This document shows, in pieces, positions 45,345-55,108 of a stretch of DNA of 64,000 bases. Below the pieces are notes generated by a model. The model saw only the letters and a list, made by a program, of their open reading frames with translations, ran no database searches and had not been told where the DNA came from. A program made the translations under genes and the position numbers. Origin of the DNA: Clostridia bacterium (GTDB lineage Bacteria > Bacillota > DSM-521 > Neomoorellales > Neomoorellaceae); the NCBI GenBank assembly GCA_030154265.1, contig JASKKH010000002.1, positions 1 to 64,000 on the forward strand. Direction: 5' to 3'. Positions within the stretch are counted from its first letter, which is position 1. Every line of letters starts with the position of its first letter.

Positions 45345-46358
45345 ATGATTGTCGTCATGCGACCGGGAGTTACCCAAGAAGAAATACAATCTGTAATCAG
45401 CCGATTAGAGAGGGAAGGTTTTAAAACACATTTATCTGAAGGGGTAGAACGGACAATTATAGGTGCAATTGGTGATAAAACTCGATTAAGAGATGAAAAT
45501 TTAGCGGTCATGCCTGGAGTTGAGAAGGTTGTCCCTATCTTACATCCATATAAACTAGCTGGACGGGATTTTCATCCGGAGGATAGTGTCATAAAAATAG
45601 GTGATATGACCATTGGTGGACCTCAAATTCAAATTATTGCTGGGCCATGTGCCGTGGAAAGCCGTTCATTACTTTTGGAGGTTGCTAACGCTGTCAAGGA
45701 AGCAGGAGCAACCATGCTAAGGGGTGGAGCATTTAAACCTAGAACTTCCCCTTACTCTTTCCAGGGTTTGGCAGATAAGGGTCTTGAATTGTTAGCTGAA
45801 GCACGAGAGGTTTCTGGACTACCGATTATTACAGAAGTAATAGACCAGTCCTCAGTAGATGCAGTAGCAGAAGTTGCTGATATTTTACAGATTGGGTCCC
45901 GCAATATGCATAATTACCCTTTACTACAAGCTGTGGGTCGCCAAAGTAAGCCAGTAATGTTAAAGAGAGGACTTTCAGCAACATTTGAAGAATGGTTATT
46001 AGCAGCGGAATATATTCTTAAAGAAGGTAATTCCAAGGTTATTTTATGTGAACGTGGTATTCGTACTTTTGAAAGCTATACTAGAAATACTCTTGACCTT
46101 AGCGCTGTTCCGGCAATAAAAAGTTTATCGCACTTGCCTATATTTGTTGATCCGAGTCACGGAACTGGACGTAGGTATATGGTTGCTCCTATGGGCCGGG
46201 CTGCTCTGGCTGCAGGGGCAGATGGTTTAATAATAGAGGTTCATCCTAATCCCGAAGAAGCTCTTTCCGATGGTTCACAATCTTTGACACCTGAACAATT
46301 TGCACAATTAGTAAAGGAGATAAAACCCATAATTAGTGCCACAGGGCGTGAATTGTGA
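45345..46358 (+). CDS. aroF: 3-deoxy-7-phosphoheptulonate synthase (DAHP synthase, type I beta)
   Basis: A 337-residue enzyme starting the shikimate pathway. The N-terminal about 65 residues form a ferredoxin-like regulatory domain ([20 protein letters not shown]), as in the feedback-inhibited Thermotoga enzyme. The barrel has [45 protein letters not shown] and [11 protein letters not shown]. The ATG follows GAGGGGGG. It leads aroF-pheA-tyrA-aroA-cmk. Confidence 0.95.
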   Translation: MIVVMRPGVTQEEIQSVISRLEREGFKTHLSEGVERTIIGAIGDKTRLRDENLAVMPGVEKVVPILHPYKLAGRDFHPEDSVIKIGDMTIGGPQIQIIAGPCAVESRSLLLEVANAVKEAGATMLRGGAFKPRTSPYSFQGLADKGLELLAEAREVSGLPIITEVIDQSSVDAVAEVADILQIGSRNMHNYPLLQAVGRQSKPVMLKRGLSATFEEWLLAAEYILKEGNSKVILCERGIRTFESYTRNTLDLSAVPAIKSLSHLPIFVDPSHGTGRRYMVAPMGRAALAAGADGLIIEVHPNPEEALSDGSQSLTPEQFAQLVKEIKPIISATGREL

Positions 46359-46372
46359 GGCGTTAAATTTAT

Positions 46373-47218
46373 ATGAGTCAAATAGTTTATCTTGGACCCT
46401 TAGGTACATTTTCTCATGAAGCGGCAGTAAAGTGGGGTCAAAGGACAGGTCAGGATTCTTTTCTGGCCTGTTCTAGTTTATCAGAAGTATTTTCGGCTAT
46501 ACGTAATAGAAGAGACAGAGTAGCTATATTACCTGTAGAGAATTCAACTGAAGGTTCAATCAACCTCACATTAGATTTAGTGTTAGCAGAAGACGAACTT
46601 AAAGTAATAGGAGAGGTAGTTCTAAATATCTCACAATGCTTGGTAAGCCAAGCAAAAGACTTTAAACAGATTAAAGAGGTTTGGTCTCATCCTCAGGCTT
46701 TAGCCCAGTGTCGTAATTACCTTGATATTAATCTACCGGGTGTAGCCTTAAGGCCTAGTGCTAGTACAGCAGAGGCCATAAGTAATGCCAGGTATAATCC
46801 CCATATGGCTGCTATTGGCTCATCCTTTGCTGCGGAAATATACCAGATACCAATAATAGCCTCTGGCATACAGGATTATAAAAATAATAAGACACGTTTT
46901 TGGGTTTTGGGTAGAGAACCAATTTCCTTTTCGGGAACTTATAAAACATCCTTGGTTGTTGCTGCACCCGCCAATCGTCCAGGTAGTTTGTACAATATTT
47001 TGAGATATTTTGCTGAAGCAGATATCAATTTAACAAGGATTGAGTCTCGGCCAACCAAGAAGGAGCTAGGGGAATACTTGTTTTTTATTGATTGTGAAGG
47101 TAAGTCGATGGAGCCACCTCTAAGAGATGTATTAGAAAGTTTAAAATCTTCGACGGTTTTGTTGAAAGTGCTTGGAACCTATCCCCAAGATAAGGGGTGG
47201 AAATATGAATTTAAATAA
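46373..47218 (+). CDS. pheA: Prephenate dehydratase
   Basis: A 281-residue enzyme forming phenylpyruvate. The catalytic domain has YLGPLGTFSHEAA, LPVENSTEGSINLTLDLV and NKTRFWVLGR with the Thr-Arg-Phe active-site triplet; the C-terminal ACT domain includes ADINLTRIESRPTKK for Phe feedback. It carries no fused chorismate mutase, consistent with the separate aroH. It overlaps tyrA by 14 bp. Confidence 0.95.
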   Translation: MSQIVYLGPLGTFSHEAAVKWGQRTGQDSFLACSSLSEVFSAIRNRRDRVAILPVENSTEGSINLTLDLVLAEDELKVIGEVVLNISQCLVSQAKDFKQIKEVWSHPQALAQCRNYLDINLPGVALRPSASTAEAISNARYNPHMAAIGSSFAAEIYQIPIIASGIQDYKNNKTRFWVLGREPISFSGTYKTSLVVAAPANRPGSLYNILRYFAEADINLTRIESRPTKKELGEYLFFIDCEGKSMEPPLRDVLESLKSSTVLLKVLGTYPQDKGWKYEFK

Positions 47219-48368
47219 TAATGATTTATTATCACTAAATAAAAAAGTGAAAAGTTCTCAAACTAATTTTAAGCTAAAAAAAGCTGCCATAATTGGGCTG
47301 GGGCTTATTGGTGGTTCAATTGGCTTAGCTTTATTACACGGAGGATTAGTACAAGAATTAGTTGGTTATGACAAAAATAGAGATGCAATTAATACGGCCT
47401 TAGATGTTGGTGCTATTAATCAAAAGGCTTCGGATTTAAAGGAAGCAGTTGAAGGGGCAGAGTTTATAATTTTGGCAGTACCGGTAGGTGCTTTAAGTAC
47501 GGTAGCCAAAAAAATAACTCCATATCTAAATTCACAAACGATAGTAACTGATACCGGGAGTGTTAAAGGGCCTATTGTCAAAGAATTGGAAGAAATCTTT
47601 AAGGGTCGGGCTTTATTTGTCGGTGGACACCCTATGACAGGTTCTGAACAGGCGGGAATTAAAGCCGCGGATCTTTATCTTTTAGAAAATGCTGTTTATG
47701 TTCTAACTCCTACAAAAAGTACTGACAAAAAGGCTTTAAATATTGCTTTTGATCTTTTTGAGGCATTAGGTTCAAGGGTTATTACCCTCGAACCAGAGGA
47801 ACATGATATTATAGTTGCTGGGGTGAGCCACTTGCCCCATTTTTTAGCTGTCAGCCTCATGTTAAACACTGGCAAATTAGCAAAAGAGTATGACAGGACT
47901 TTAGGGTTAGCTGCTGGGGGATTTCGTGATACTACTCGCATCGCTGGCGGCGATCCTATTATGTGGCGCGATATTTTTCTTCATAATCAGAAAGCCATTC
48001 TTAAAATGTTAAAATCCTGGCGTTATGAGATTGAAAAACTTGAGGAAATGATATTAAAAAATGACACCCGGGGTATGGTAGAGGTTTTAGAACAGGCTCG
48101 AAATTTACGGTCTAAGGTACCTGCAAAGAAGAAGGGCTTATTACCAACTTTGCATGAACTAGTAGTCACAGTACCTGATCGCCCAGGTGTAATTGGGGCT
48201 ATTGCTAGTTCATTAGGTAACGAAGGTATTAATATTATAGATATAGAAATTTTAAGGGTAAGGGAAGGAGAAGGAGGCAGTATCCGTTTAGGTTTTACTA
48301 CGGCCTCAGCTGCCAATAGGGCAATGGAAATACTCATTAAATCAAATATTAAAGTACGAAAGTTATAG
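47205..48368 (+). CDS. tyrA: Prephenate dehydrogenase with C-terminal ACT domain
   Basis: About 387 residues; oxidative decarboxylation of prephenate towards tyrosine. NAD-binding IIGLGLIGGSIGLALLHGG follows a 30-residue polar N-terminus; VGGHPMTGSEQAGIKAAD and GVSHLPHFLAVSL are the prephenate-site segments. The C-terminal ACT domain is ELVVTVPDRPGVIGAIASSL onward. I use the ATG at 47205 behind GGGGTGG. Confidence 0.93.
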   Translation: MNLNNNDLLSLNKKVKSSQTNFKLKKAAIIGLGLIGGSIGLALLHGGLVQELVGYDKNRDAINTALDVGAINQKASDLKEAVEGAEFIILAVPVGALSTVAKKITPYLNSQTIVTDTGSVKGPIVKELEEIFKGRALFVGGHPMTGSEQAGIKAADLYLLENAVYVLTPTKSTDKKALNIAFDLFEALGSRVITLEPEEHDIIVAGVSHLPHFLAVSLMLNTGKLAKEYDRTLGLAAGGFRDTTRIAGGDPIMWRDIFLHNQKAILKMLKSWRYEIEKLEEMILKNDTRGMVEVLEQARNLRSKVPAKKKGLLPTLHELVVTVPDRPGVIGAIASSLGNEGINIIDIEILRVREGEGGSIRLGFTTASAANRAMEILIKSNIKVRKL

Positions 48369-48429
48369 GAAAGGCTTGACACAAGGGGTCATTACTGGTA
48401 GTTTTGAAAGGAGAATTAAAAACGCGAAA

Positions 48430-49734
48430 ATGAATCTAATTATCCGACCGCCACTTTCCATTAAGGGAACAATAGACCCCCCAGGAGATAAATCTATTTC
48501 GCACAGGGCAGCTATAATAGGTGCTCTGGCAGAAGGGGAAACCCGAATAGATGGCTTTTTAGAAGGGGCAGATTGTTTAAGTACCTTAAAATGCCTACGG
48601 GATTTGGGTGTGGTAATTGAAGGTCCCTATGATGGTCAGGTTATTATCAGAGGGAAAGGGCTTAATTCTTTAAAAGAACCCGAGACAGTTCTTGATGCTG
48701 GAAATTCCGGTACAACCATGCGCTTACTTTCAGGGGTTTTAGCTGGACAGTCTTTTTATAGCGTTATTACCGGAGATGAATCCTTGCGCTCTCGGCCGAT
48801 GGGTCGTGTGACTAAACCCCTTAGAAGTATGGGGGCTAAAATATGGGGGCGTTTGGGAGGAGATTTAGCTCCTTTAAGTATTCAGGGAAACAGCTTAACT
48901 CCTATTAAGTATACTTTACCTGTTGCTAGTGCCCAGGTAAAATCTGCCCTACTTTTAGCAGGTCTTTTTGCTAATGGGGAAACAGTTATTACAGAACCTC
49001 ACCGCTCAAGGGATCATAGTGAGCGGATGCTAAAAGCTGCGGGGGCAGATATAACAATTGAGGATAAGACTGTTAGGATTAAAGGGCAGGAGAAACCCTT
49101 AAAACCTTTGAAAATGAAAATTCCTGGAGATATTTCCGGGGCTGCTTTTTTCCTGGTAGCGGGGTGCATTGTACCTCGAGGAATAATTCTCCTTAAGGAT
49201 GTTAATTTAAATCCAACAAGAACAGGTATTTTAGAAGTTTTAAAGGCTATGGGTGCACAAATAACAGTTACTCCTAAAGGTGAAACAAGTGGGGAGCCAA
49301 TAGGTGATATCGAAGTAAGTTGTAGTAATCTTCAAGGAACAGAGGTAAATGGTGAGTTAATTCCAAGGCTTATTGATGAAATTCCTGTTTTAGCTGTGGC
49401 CGCAACCCAGGCCAAAGGAAAAACAATAATTAGTGACGCTGCCGAACTTAAGTTTAAAGAAACTGACCGTATATCTTTAGTTGCAAAAGAATTAATAAAA
49501 ATGGGAGCAGATATCTTACCTCAGCCTGATGGCTTACTAATCAAAGGAAGCCCACTACATGGAGCAGTAGTTGATACCCATGGCGATCATCGGTTGGGAA
49601 TGACATTAGCAGTAGCTGCTTTAGTAGCTAAAGGAGTCACAGTAATTCGAGGTGCCGAATGTATAAACATATCATACCCCAACTTTGCTAAAGATATGGA
49701 AAGGTTGGGAGTAGAGGTAAGGGAAGAAGATTGA
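48430..49734 (+). CDS. aroA: 3-phosphoshikimate 1-carboxyvinyltransferase (EPSP synthase)
   Basis: About 434 residues. Motifs: PPGDKSISHRAAIIGALAEG at the start, DAGNSGTTMRLLSGVLAG, PVASAQVKSALLLAGLFA, DIPVLAVAA-like EIPVLAVAATQAKG and the KFKETDRI-type LKFKETDRIS. The ATG at 48430 fits the conserved start; AAAGGAG is at 48407-48413, rather far, so an unusual start between them cannot be excluded. It overlaps cmk by 4 bp. Confidence 0.94.
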   Translation: MNLIIRPPLSIKGTIDPPGDKSISHRAAIIGALAEGETRIDGFLEGADCLSTLKCLRDLGVVIEGPYDGQVIIRGKGLNSLKEPETVLDAGNSGTTMRLLSGVLAGQSFYSVITGDESLRSRPMGRVTKPLRSMGAKIWGRLGGDLAPLSIQGNSLTPIKYTLPVASAQVKSALLLAGLFANGETVITEPHRSRDHSERMLKAAGADITIEDKTVRIKGQEKPLKPLKMKIPGDISGAAFFLVAGCIVPRGIILLKDVNLNPTRTGILEVLKAMGAQITVTPKGETSGEPIGDIEVSCSNLQGTEVNGELIPRLIDEIPVLAVAATQAKGKTIISDAAELKFKETDRISLVAKELIKMGADILPQPDGLLIKGSPLHGAVVDTHGDHRLGMTLAVAALVAKGVTVIRGAECINISYPNFAKDMERLGVEVREED

Positions 49735-50414
49735 CTAAGGAATTAAGAGGAAACATAGCTATTGATGGGCCAGCCGGTGCTGGTAAAAGTACAGCAGCCC
49801 GTCTCTTAGCACAAAAAATAGATTATTTATATATTGATACAGGAGCTATGTATCGAGCACTTACATGGTTGGCATTGTGTCGAGGTATTGACTTAAATGA
49901 TGCTGACAAATTATGTGCTTTGGCAGAGTCAACTGACATTAGTCTGGCATGTAGAGAAAACGGTGACATATCTGTATATTGTTGTGGTGAGGACATTACA
50001 GCGGCTATTCGTCAGGCCGAGGTTTCCCGTAATGTTTCTATTGTTGCCCGTGTGTCCAGAGTCCGTAAGCAAATGCTTCAAAAGCAGAGGCAAATGGCCG
50101 CTACTGACCAAGTAGTTATGGATGGCCGCGATATTGGTACTTACGTTCTGCCTGATGCACCTTTTAAATTCTTTTTAACGGCCTCCTTAGAAGAAAGAGC
50201 ACGTCGTCGTTATGAAGAATTAACTGCTGCTGGTGAAGACGTGACACTGGAAACAGTAAAAGAGGAAATATTCCAAAGGGATAAAGAAGACAGCCAGCGA
50301 GAGATAGCTCCTTTAAAACCCGCACCTGACGCCACTATCATTGACACAAGTGATATGAATATAAATGAAGTAGTAACTATGCTTTTAAATTTAATCAAGG
50401 AGCGAATAAGGTAA
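49731..50414 (+). CDS. cmk: Cytidylate kinase
   Basis: A 227-residue kinase for CMP/dCMP with the P-loop AIDGPAGAGKSTAARLLAQK, YIDTGAMYRALTWLAL, MDGRDIGTYVLPDAPFKFFL and the lid RDKEDSQREIAPL. It begins at a TTG that overlaps the aroA stop (TTGA). The aroA-cmk link is common in bacteria. Confidence 0.95.
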   Translation: MTKELRGNIAIDGPAGAGKSTAARLLAQKIDYLYIDTGAMYRALTWLALCRGIDLNDADKLCALAESTDISLACRENGDISVYCCGEDITAAIRQAEVSRNVSIVARVSRVRKQMLQKQRQMAATDQVVMDGRDIGTYVLPDAPFKFFLTASLEERARRRYEELTAAGEDVTLETVKEEIFQRDKEDSQREIAPLKPAPDATIIDTSDMNINEVVTMLLNLIKERIR

Positions 50415-50416
50415 AA

Positions 50417-50995
50417 GTGTTTTACCAAGTAGCTAAATTTCTTTGCTACATATTTTTAAGGTTTATATGCCGTTGGAAGGTACAAGGGCAGGAAAATGTA
50501 CCTCTTGAAGGGCCAGTTATTATTATTTCTAATCATATTTCTTTATTAGATCCGGTTGCAATAGGTGTTGCTCTTCCTCGCGTTATAAATTATATGGCAA
50601 AAGAAGAACTTTTTCATATTCCTATCTTAAAAAGTATTATTAAAGGTTTAAAAGCTTTTCCTGTTCGTAGAGGTCAATCCGATCGGAATGCGTTAAAAGC
50701 AGCTTTAAAAGTTCTTCATGAAAATGAGGTATTAGGTCTATTTCCAGAAGGAAAACGTAGTAAAGATGGAAAACTAAATAATTTTCAGAATGGGGCAGCT
50801 TTATTGGCTTTAAAAACAGGTGCAACCATTGTACCTGTTGCTCTTAAAAATACTAATAAAGTTTTTCGTGGAGGTAGAATTGAAGTTATTATAGGAAAAC
50901 CCCTGGAGGTTTCAGTTTCAGGTAGTTATACTCCTCAGCAGGTTCAGGATTTGACTTCAACTGCTTACGAGGAGATATCTAAGATGCTGGCTTAA
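50417..50995 (+). CDS. plsC: 1-acyl-sn-glycerol-3-phosphate acyltransferase
   Basis: A 192-residue membrane-associated acyltransferase. The catalytic HX4D motif is ISNHISLLDPVAIG, with FPVRRGQSDRNALK and the substrate motif LFPEGKRSKDGKLNNFQNGA. It makes phosphatidate from lysophosphatidate. GTG start 2 bp after cmk. An intrinsic terminator overlaps its stop codon. Confidence 0.92.
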   Translation: MFYQVAKFLCYIFLRFICRWKVQGQENVPLEGPVIIISNHISLLDPVAIGVALPRVINYMAKEELFHIPILKSIIKGLKAFPVRRGQSDRNALKAALKVLHENEVLGLFPEGKRSKDGKLNNFQNGAALLALKTGATIVPVALKNTNKVFRGGRIEVIIGKPLEVSVSGSYTPQQVQDLTSTAYEEISKMLA

Positions 50996-51010
50996 ATGCC
51001 AGCTTTTTTG
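50986..51010 (+). terminator. Intrinsic terminator overlapping the plsC stop
   Basis: GCTGGC/GCCAGC has a 6-nt loop that includes the plsC TAA, followed by six Ts. It probably separates the aro block from ispH-rpsA. Confidence 0.78.
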
Positions 51011-51109
51011 GCTTGGATTGAAGGAATTTACAATTTGTTCGCGAATTGTTAATAATGTTTGGCTGAAATTAGCAGACTAAGTTTTAGCCATACTAGGAGA
51101 AGATGTATT

Positions 51110-53248
51110 TTGGAAGTGATTGTAGCTGAACATGCTGGATTTTGCTATGGTGTTAAGCGGGCTGCCGATAAGGCCACTAATGCCTCCAAACCGGTGGCTT
51201 CCCTGGGTTCACTGGTACATAACCAACATGTAGTGGATAAATTAACTAAAGAAGGCGTTTACCCTGTAAAATCAATGGATGAGGTTGATTGTGAACGGGT
51301 ACTTATTCGTTCTCATGGGGTTCCGCCTAACATATTATCTATAGCTAGAGAAAAAGGTTTGGAGATTATTGACGCTACTTGTCCATATGTTGCCCGGGCT
51401 CAAAAATTAGCCCAAAAATTATCTAATGATGGTTACCAGGTAATAATAATTGGTGAAGCTGATCATCCAGAAGTAAAAGGACTGTTGGGTTGGGCCGGAC
51501 CTAACGCTATTGTAATTAGTAATAAAAAAATGGCCATGGAATTACCATTTAACTCACGGCGTGCTGTATTAGTTCAGACGACCCAACCTGAATCATTATT
51601 AGCAGAAGTAGTTGGCACTTTATGTTTAAATACCTATAATCTGGTAATACACAATACCATATGCCAGGCTACTCGTCAGCGCCAGGAAGCAGCTATCAAC
51701 TTGGCGCGTCAAGTAGACGTTATGGTGGTAGTTGGTGGCAAGAATAGTGCCAATACCAGGCATTTAGTTGAATTATGCCGAACTACTGGTAAACCGACCT
51801 ACCACATTGAACGGGCCGAGGAGTTGTGTGACCAGTGGTTTATAAATGCCCAAAGGGTCGGGGTAACAGCAGGTGCTTCGACCCCAGCATGGATTATTGA
51901 GGAGGTAGTAGCAATGTTGAGTGAACAGGAAAAAGCAATGGTTGATGAAAAGGAACAGGTCGAAATGCCGGAAGCTGCCAATGAGCAAGAAGCAGAAACC
52001 AATGAGGTTACGGCTGAAGCAGAAGGTGGGGTAGAAGCACCGGCAGCAAATGGAGAACCTCAGGCTACGGGGCAGGAACAAAGTGAAATGCAAGAAATGA
52101 CTACCACAATGCCTGAATTGCGCCGCGGCAGTATAATTGCGGGTAAAGTAGTGCAAATCAATGATAATGAAGTTTTGGTTGACGTAGGTGGGAAATCAGA
52201 GGGAGTTATTTCATTAACAGAGCTAACTCACCGTAATATAAATGACCCGCATGAGGTTGTATCCGTGGGCGATAATATAGATGTTATGGTATTAAGACCG
52301 GAAAACGAAGAAGGCCATCCTGTTTTATCTAAACGTCGTGCTGATCGACGTGTTGCTTGGCAGAACTTAGAGGAAAAATTTGCCAAAGACGAGGAAATTC
52401 AAGGTGAAGTGATGGAAGTTGTTAAGGGTGGCTTATTGGTAGACGTAGGGGTAAGGGGTTTTGTGCCTGCATCCTTAGTCGAAAGAGGCTATGTTGAAGA
52501 TTTAAGTACTTATGTAGGAAAAACTCTACGTTTAAAAGTTATTGAGCTTGATAGAGGTAAAAACAAAATAGTTTTATCTCGGAAAGCTATCCTTGATAAG
52601 GAATATGAGGAACAAAGAGAAGCTACTTGGAATGAGTTAGAAGTTGGCCAGGTTCGTAAAGGCATTGTGCGCAGGTTAACCAATTTTGGTGCTTTTGTTG
52701 ATCTCGGCGGTGTAGATGGTTTACTTCATGTATCAGAGATTTCTTGGGGTCGTGTAGAACATCCTAAGGACGTCTTAAGTGAAGGAGAGGAAATTGAAGT
52801 TAAAGTATTAGGTATTAACCGTGAAGAAGGTAAAGTTTCCTTAGGGCTTAAGCAATTAATATCTAATCCTTGGAATACCGCTGCTGAACGTTATCCAATA
52901 GGGACAGTTGTAGAAGGTAAAGTACTTCGGATAGCACCCTTTGGTGCTTTTGTTGAGGTAGAACCTGGTATTGAAGGTTTAGTTCATATTTCTCAGATGG
53001 CTAATAAGCATGTAGAAAAACCTGAGGACGTAGTTAGTATAGGAGATACTGTTCCTGTCAAGGTTTTAGGAGTTGACCAGGATGCCCAACGTATGAGTTT
53101 AAGTATGCGTCAGGCCAATAATGAAAATAAACCTAAGAAAGCAGCTCCAAAACAGGTAGAGAAACCTCAGGTAACAACTGGTGAAAGCGGAGTAAAATTA
53201 GGAGATCTATTCGGTGACCTTTTTGAAGAAAACAAAGGTGAGAATTAA
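51110..53248 (+). CDS. ispH: IspH (HMBPP reductase) fused to ribosomal protein S1
   Basis: About 712 residues. Residues 1-280 are IspH/LytB, the [4Fe-4S] enzyme making IPP and DMAPP; the three ligand Cys lie in HAGFCYGVKRA, DATCPYVARA and HNTICQATRQRQ. A Glu/Ala-rich acidic linker (about 280-340) follows, then four S1 RNA-binding domains, starting near SIIAGKVVQINDNEVLVDVG, EIQGEVMEVVKGGLLVDVGV, RKGIVRRLTNFGAFVDLGGV and VEGKVLRIAPFGAFVEVEPG. This fusion is known in Clostridia. The TTG at 51110 follows AGGAG and gives the conserved MEVIVAEHAGFCYG start; the upstream in-frame TTG at 51059 would add unconserved residues. Confidence 0.93.
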   Translation: MEVIVAEHAGFCYGVKRAADKATNASKPVASLGSLVHNQHVVDKLTKEGVYPVKSMDEVDCERVLIRSHGVPPNILSIAREKGLEIIDATCPYVARAQKLAQKLSNDGYQVIIIGEADHPEVKGLLGWAGPNAIVISNKKMAMELPFNSRRAVLVQTTQPESLLAEVVGTLCLNTYNLVIHNTICQATRQRQEAAINLARQVDVMVVVGGKNSANTRHLVELCRTTGKPTYHIERAEELCDQWFINAQRVGVTAGASTPAWIIEEVVAMLSEQEKAMVDEKEQVEMPEAANEQEAETNEVTAEAEGGVEAPAANGEPQATGQEQSEMQEMTTTMPELRRGSIIAGKVVQINDNEVLVDVGGKSEGVISLTELTHRNINDPHEVVSVGDNIDVMVLRPENEEGHPVLSKRRADRRVAWQNLEEKFAKDEEIQGEVMEVVKGGLLVDVGVRGFVPASLVERGYVEDLSTYVGKTLRLKVIELDRGKNKIVLSRKAILDKEYEEQREATWNELEVGQVRKGIVRRLTNFGAFVDLGGVDGLLHVSEISWGRVEHPKDVLSEGEEIEVKVLGINREEGKVSLGLKQLISNPWNTAAERYPIGTVVEGKVLRIAPFGAFVEVEPGIEGLVHISQMANKHVEKPEDVVSIGDTVPVKVLGVDQDAQRMSLSMRQANNENKPKKAAPKQVEKPQVTTGESGVKLGDLFGDLFEENKGEN

Positions 53249-53254
53249 TATAAA

Positions 53255-54274
53255 ATGCCAGAAAACTCTTTAGGGAGAGGCCAGCGAAAACTTGATCATT
53301 TAAAATTCTTTAAGCAAGATAATAACGGAAGTAATGGCCTTGAATATGTTAACCTCATCCACCAGGCTTTGCCGGAGTTGGATTGGGATGACATTGATAT
53401 CACATGTCGGTGGCTGGGGAAAAACCTAGCCGCCCCTTTTATTATTAATGCTCTTACTGGAGGTCCTCCAGAAACTAAAGAAATAAATGCTGCTCTTGCT
53501 CGTGTTGCTCGGCGGACAGGTATTGGTATGGCAGTAGGTTCTCAAAAAGCAGCGTTGGAGAATAGTGAATGGAGAGAAAGTTTTACTATTGTACGCAAGG
53601 AAAATCCAGACGGTTTAATCCTTGCTAATTTAGGAGCAGGTAGTTCTCTTACTTTAGCTAAAAAAGCGGTAGATATGATTGCTGCTGATGGGTTACAATT
53701 ACACCTTAACGCTGCCCAAGAACTTATCATGCCAGAAGGGGATAGAACATTTAGAGGCTGGTTAGAGAACATTAACTCTATTGTTCAGAATTTGGATTTA
53801 CCTGTTATTGGGAAAGAGGTGGGTTTTGGCCTATCTAAAGAATCTGCGTTATTACTATTTCAAGCAGGAATACGTATTGTTGATGTTGGAGGACGTGGTG
53901 GAACTAATTTTGCGGCCATAGAAGGAATGCGTCGTGACAACTATGTTTCTGCTTTATCACAATGGGGTTTACCAACTGCTATCAGTATTATGGAAGTAAA
54001 GTCATTAAAACTTCCAATAGAGATTATAGCTAGTGGTGGTATTAAAAATGCATTAGATGCTGCTAAGGCTATAGCTTTAGGTTCAAAAATAGTAGGTGTT
54101 GCTGGACATTTTCTTCAAATACTATTAGAGCAAGGGGAAGATCATTTAACTAAGGAGATATTTAACTGGCAAGAAGATTTAAAGCGTATATGTCTATTAA
54201 CTGGTTGCCAAAGGCCATCAGAGCTTCAAACTAAGCGTTTGGTTTTTACTGGTACTATAATGCATTGGCTTTAG
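53255..54274 (+). CDS. fni: Isopentenyl-diphosphate delta-isomerase, type 2
   Basis: A 339-residue FMN-dependent isomerase interconverting IPP and DMAPP. Seen are APFIINALTGGPPETKEINA, MAVGSQKAALEN, ANLGAGSSLTLAKKAVDMI, QLHLNAAQELIMPEGDR, VIGKEVGFGLSKE, VDVGGRGGTNFAAIE and IASGGIKNALDAAKAIALG. It begins 6 bp after ispH-rpsA, so two consecutive isoprenoid functions are linked, useful for menaquinone side chains. Confidence 0.94.
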   Translation: MPENSLGRGQRKLDHLKFFKQDNNGSNGLEYVNLIHQALPELDWDDIDITCRWLGKNLAAPFIINALTGGPPETKEINAALARVARRTGIGMAVGSQKAALENSEWRESFTIVRKENPDGLILANLGAGSSLTLAKKAVDMIAADGLQLHLNAAQELIMPEGDRTFRGWLENINSIVQNLDLPVIGKEVGFGLSKESALLLFQAGIRIVDVGGRGGTNFAAIEGMRRDNYVSALSQWGLPTAISIMEVKSLKLPIEIIASGGIKNALDAAKAIALGSKIVGVAGHFLQILLEQGEDHLTKEIFNWQEDLKRICLLTGCQRPSELQTKRLVFTGTIMHWL

Positions 54275-54280
54275 TATGAT

Positions 54281-54308
54281 AACACCGTTTTTTGCGGTGT
54301 TTTTTTTT
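54281..54308 (+). terminator. Intrinsic terminator after fni
   Basis: AACACCG/CGGTGTT forms a 7-bp stem with a 7-nt T-rich loop, followed by a run of Ts. Confidence 0.85.
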
Positions 54309-54373
54309 CTATTTTAAATTCAGTATATTTATATGCCAAAGGGGAATTCTAACCAACAAAGGGGGACTAAATC

Positions 54374-55108
54374 ATGTTTGGATATACTATTGGTGTTTTA
54401 TTGTTAGTTATTGTTTTCGGTTTAATTTATTTTGGATTAGCACAAAGGGTACTAGACCGTCTTTACTTAAGTGATAAGGTTGCACTATCACTTCTAGTAG
54501 CCATGATCGTTGGTAGTTTCATAAATATTCCACTAACCGGTGGACGTATTATTTCTTCCATTAATGTAGGTGGGGCTCTAATACCATTAGGTTTAGCCAT
54601 TTATGTCCTTTATCGGGCTGGCACTAGCCGAGAAGTAGGGAGGGCTTTATTAGGATCCGTAATTACTGCAGGTGTTCTTTTTGCAATTAATATCGTTACT
54701 CGAGGTAAGGAGGCTTGGGCTGTTTATGCATTAAGACTTCTCGACCCAATATTCTATTATCCACTTATAGCTGGGTTAGTTGCTTACCTTGTAGGACGTT
54801 CACGACGAGCAGCTTTTGTTGGAGCTATTCTAGGTGTTATTTTGTTAGATATTGCTGATCTTATCTTTTATGTTAACCAAGGTTTAAGAGGAACAGTTGC
54901 TTTTGGTGGGGCTGGTATCATTGATGTAACTTTTATGTCTGGTGTAGTAGCTGTTTCCTTGGCAGAGGCTATTGGTGAAGCAAGGGAAAGGTTACAGGGC
55001 GGCCCAGTAGCTGAAGGACATTCTAAATCATTACTAGCTAATTTACAACAACCCATGCAAAAGCCTTTACCTAATGAAACAGAGGGTGAGGAGGGTAATG
55101 ATGAGTAA
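54374..55108 (+). CDS. DUF1614 membrane protein
   Basis: A 244-residue protein with about seven hydrophobic segments and a polar, acidic C-terminal tail of 45 residues. FINIPLTGGRIISS and NVGGALIPLGLAIYVLYRAG match the DUF1614 pattern; GIIDVTFMSGVVAVSLAEAI is near the last helix. Its function is unknown. It overlaps spoIIP by 11 bp, and this pairing suggests a sporulation role. The ATG at 54374 follows AAAGGGGGA. Confidence 0.8.
   Translation: MFGYTIGVLLLVIVFGLIYFGLAQRVLDRLYLSDKVALSLLVAMIVGSFINIPLTGGRIISSINVGGALIPLGLAIYVLYRAGTSREVGRALLGSVITAGVLFAINIVTRGKEAWAVYALRLLDPIFYYPLIAGLVAYLVGRSRRAAFVGAILGVILLDIADLIFYVNQGLRGTVAFGGAGIIDVTFMSGVVAVSLAEAIGEARERLQGGPVAEGHSKSLLANLQQPMQKPLPNETEGEEGNDE

Noticed and set aside
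45221-45424. 67-codon frame starting TTG behind AGGAGGAACTAT
   Set aside because: It has a fine ribosome site, but runs through the terminator and into aroF in another frame, with protein-unlike composition. At most a leader-peptide start; no supported gene.
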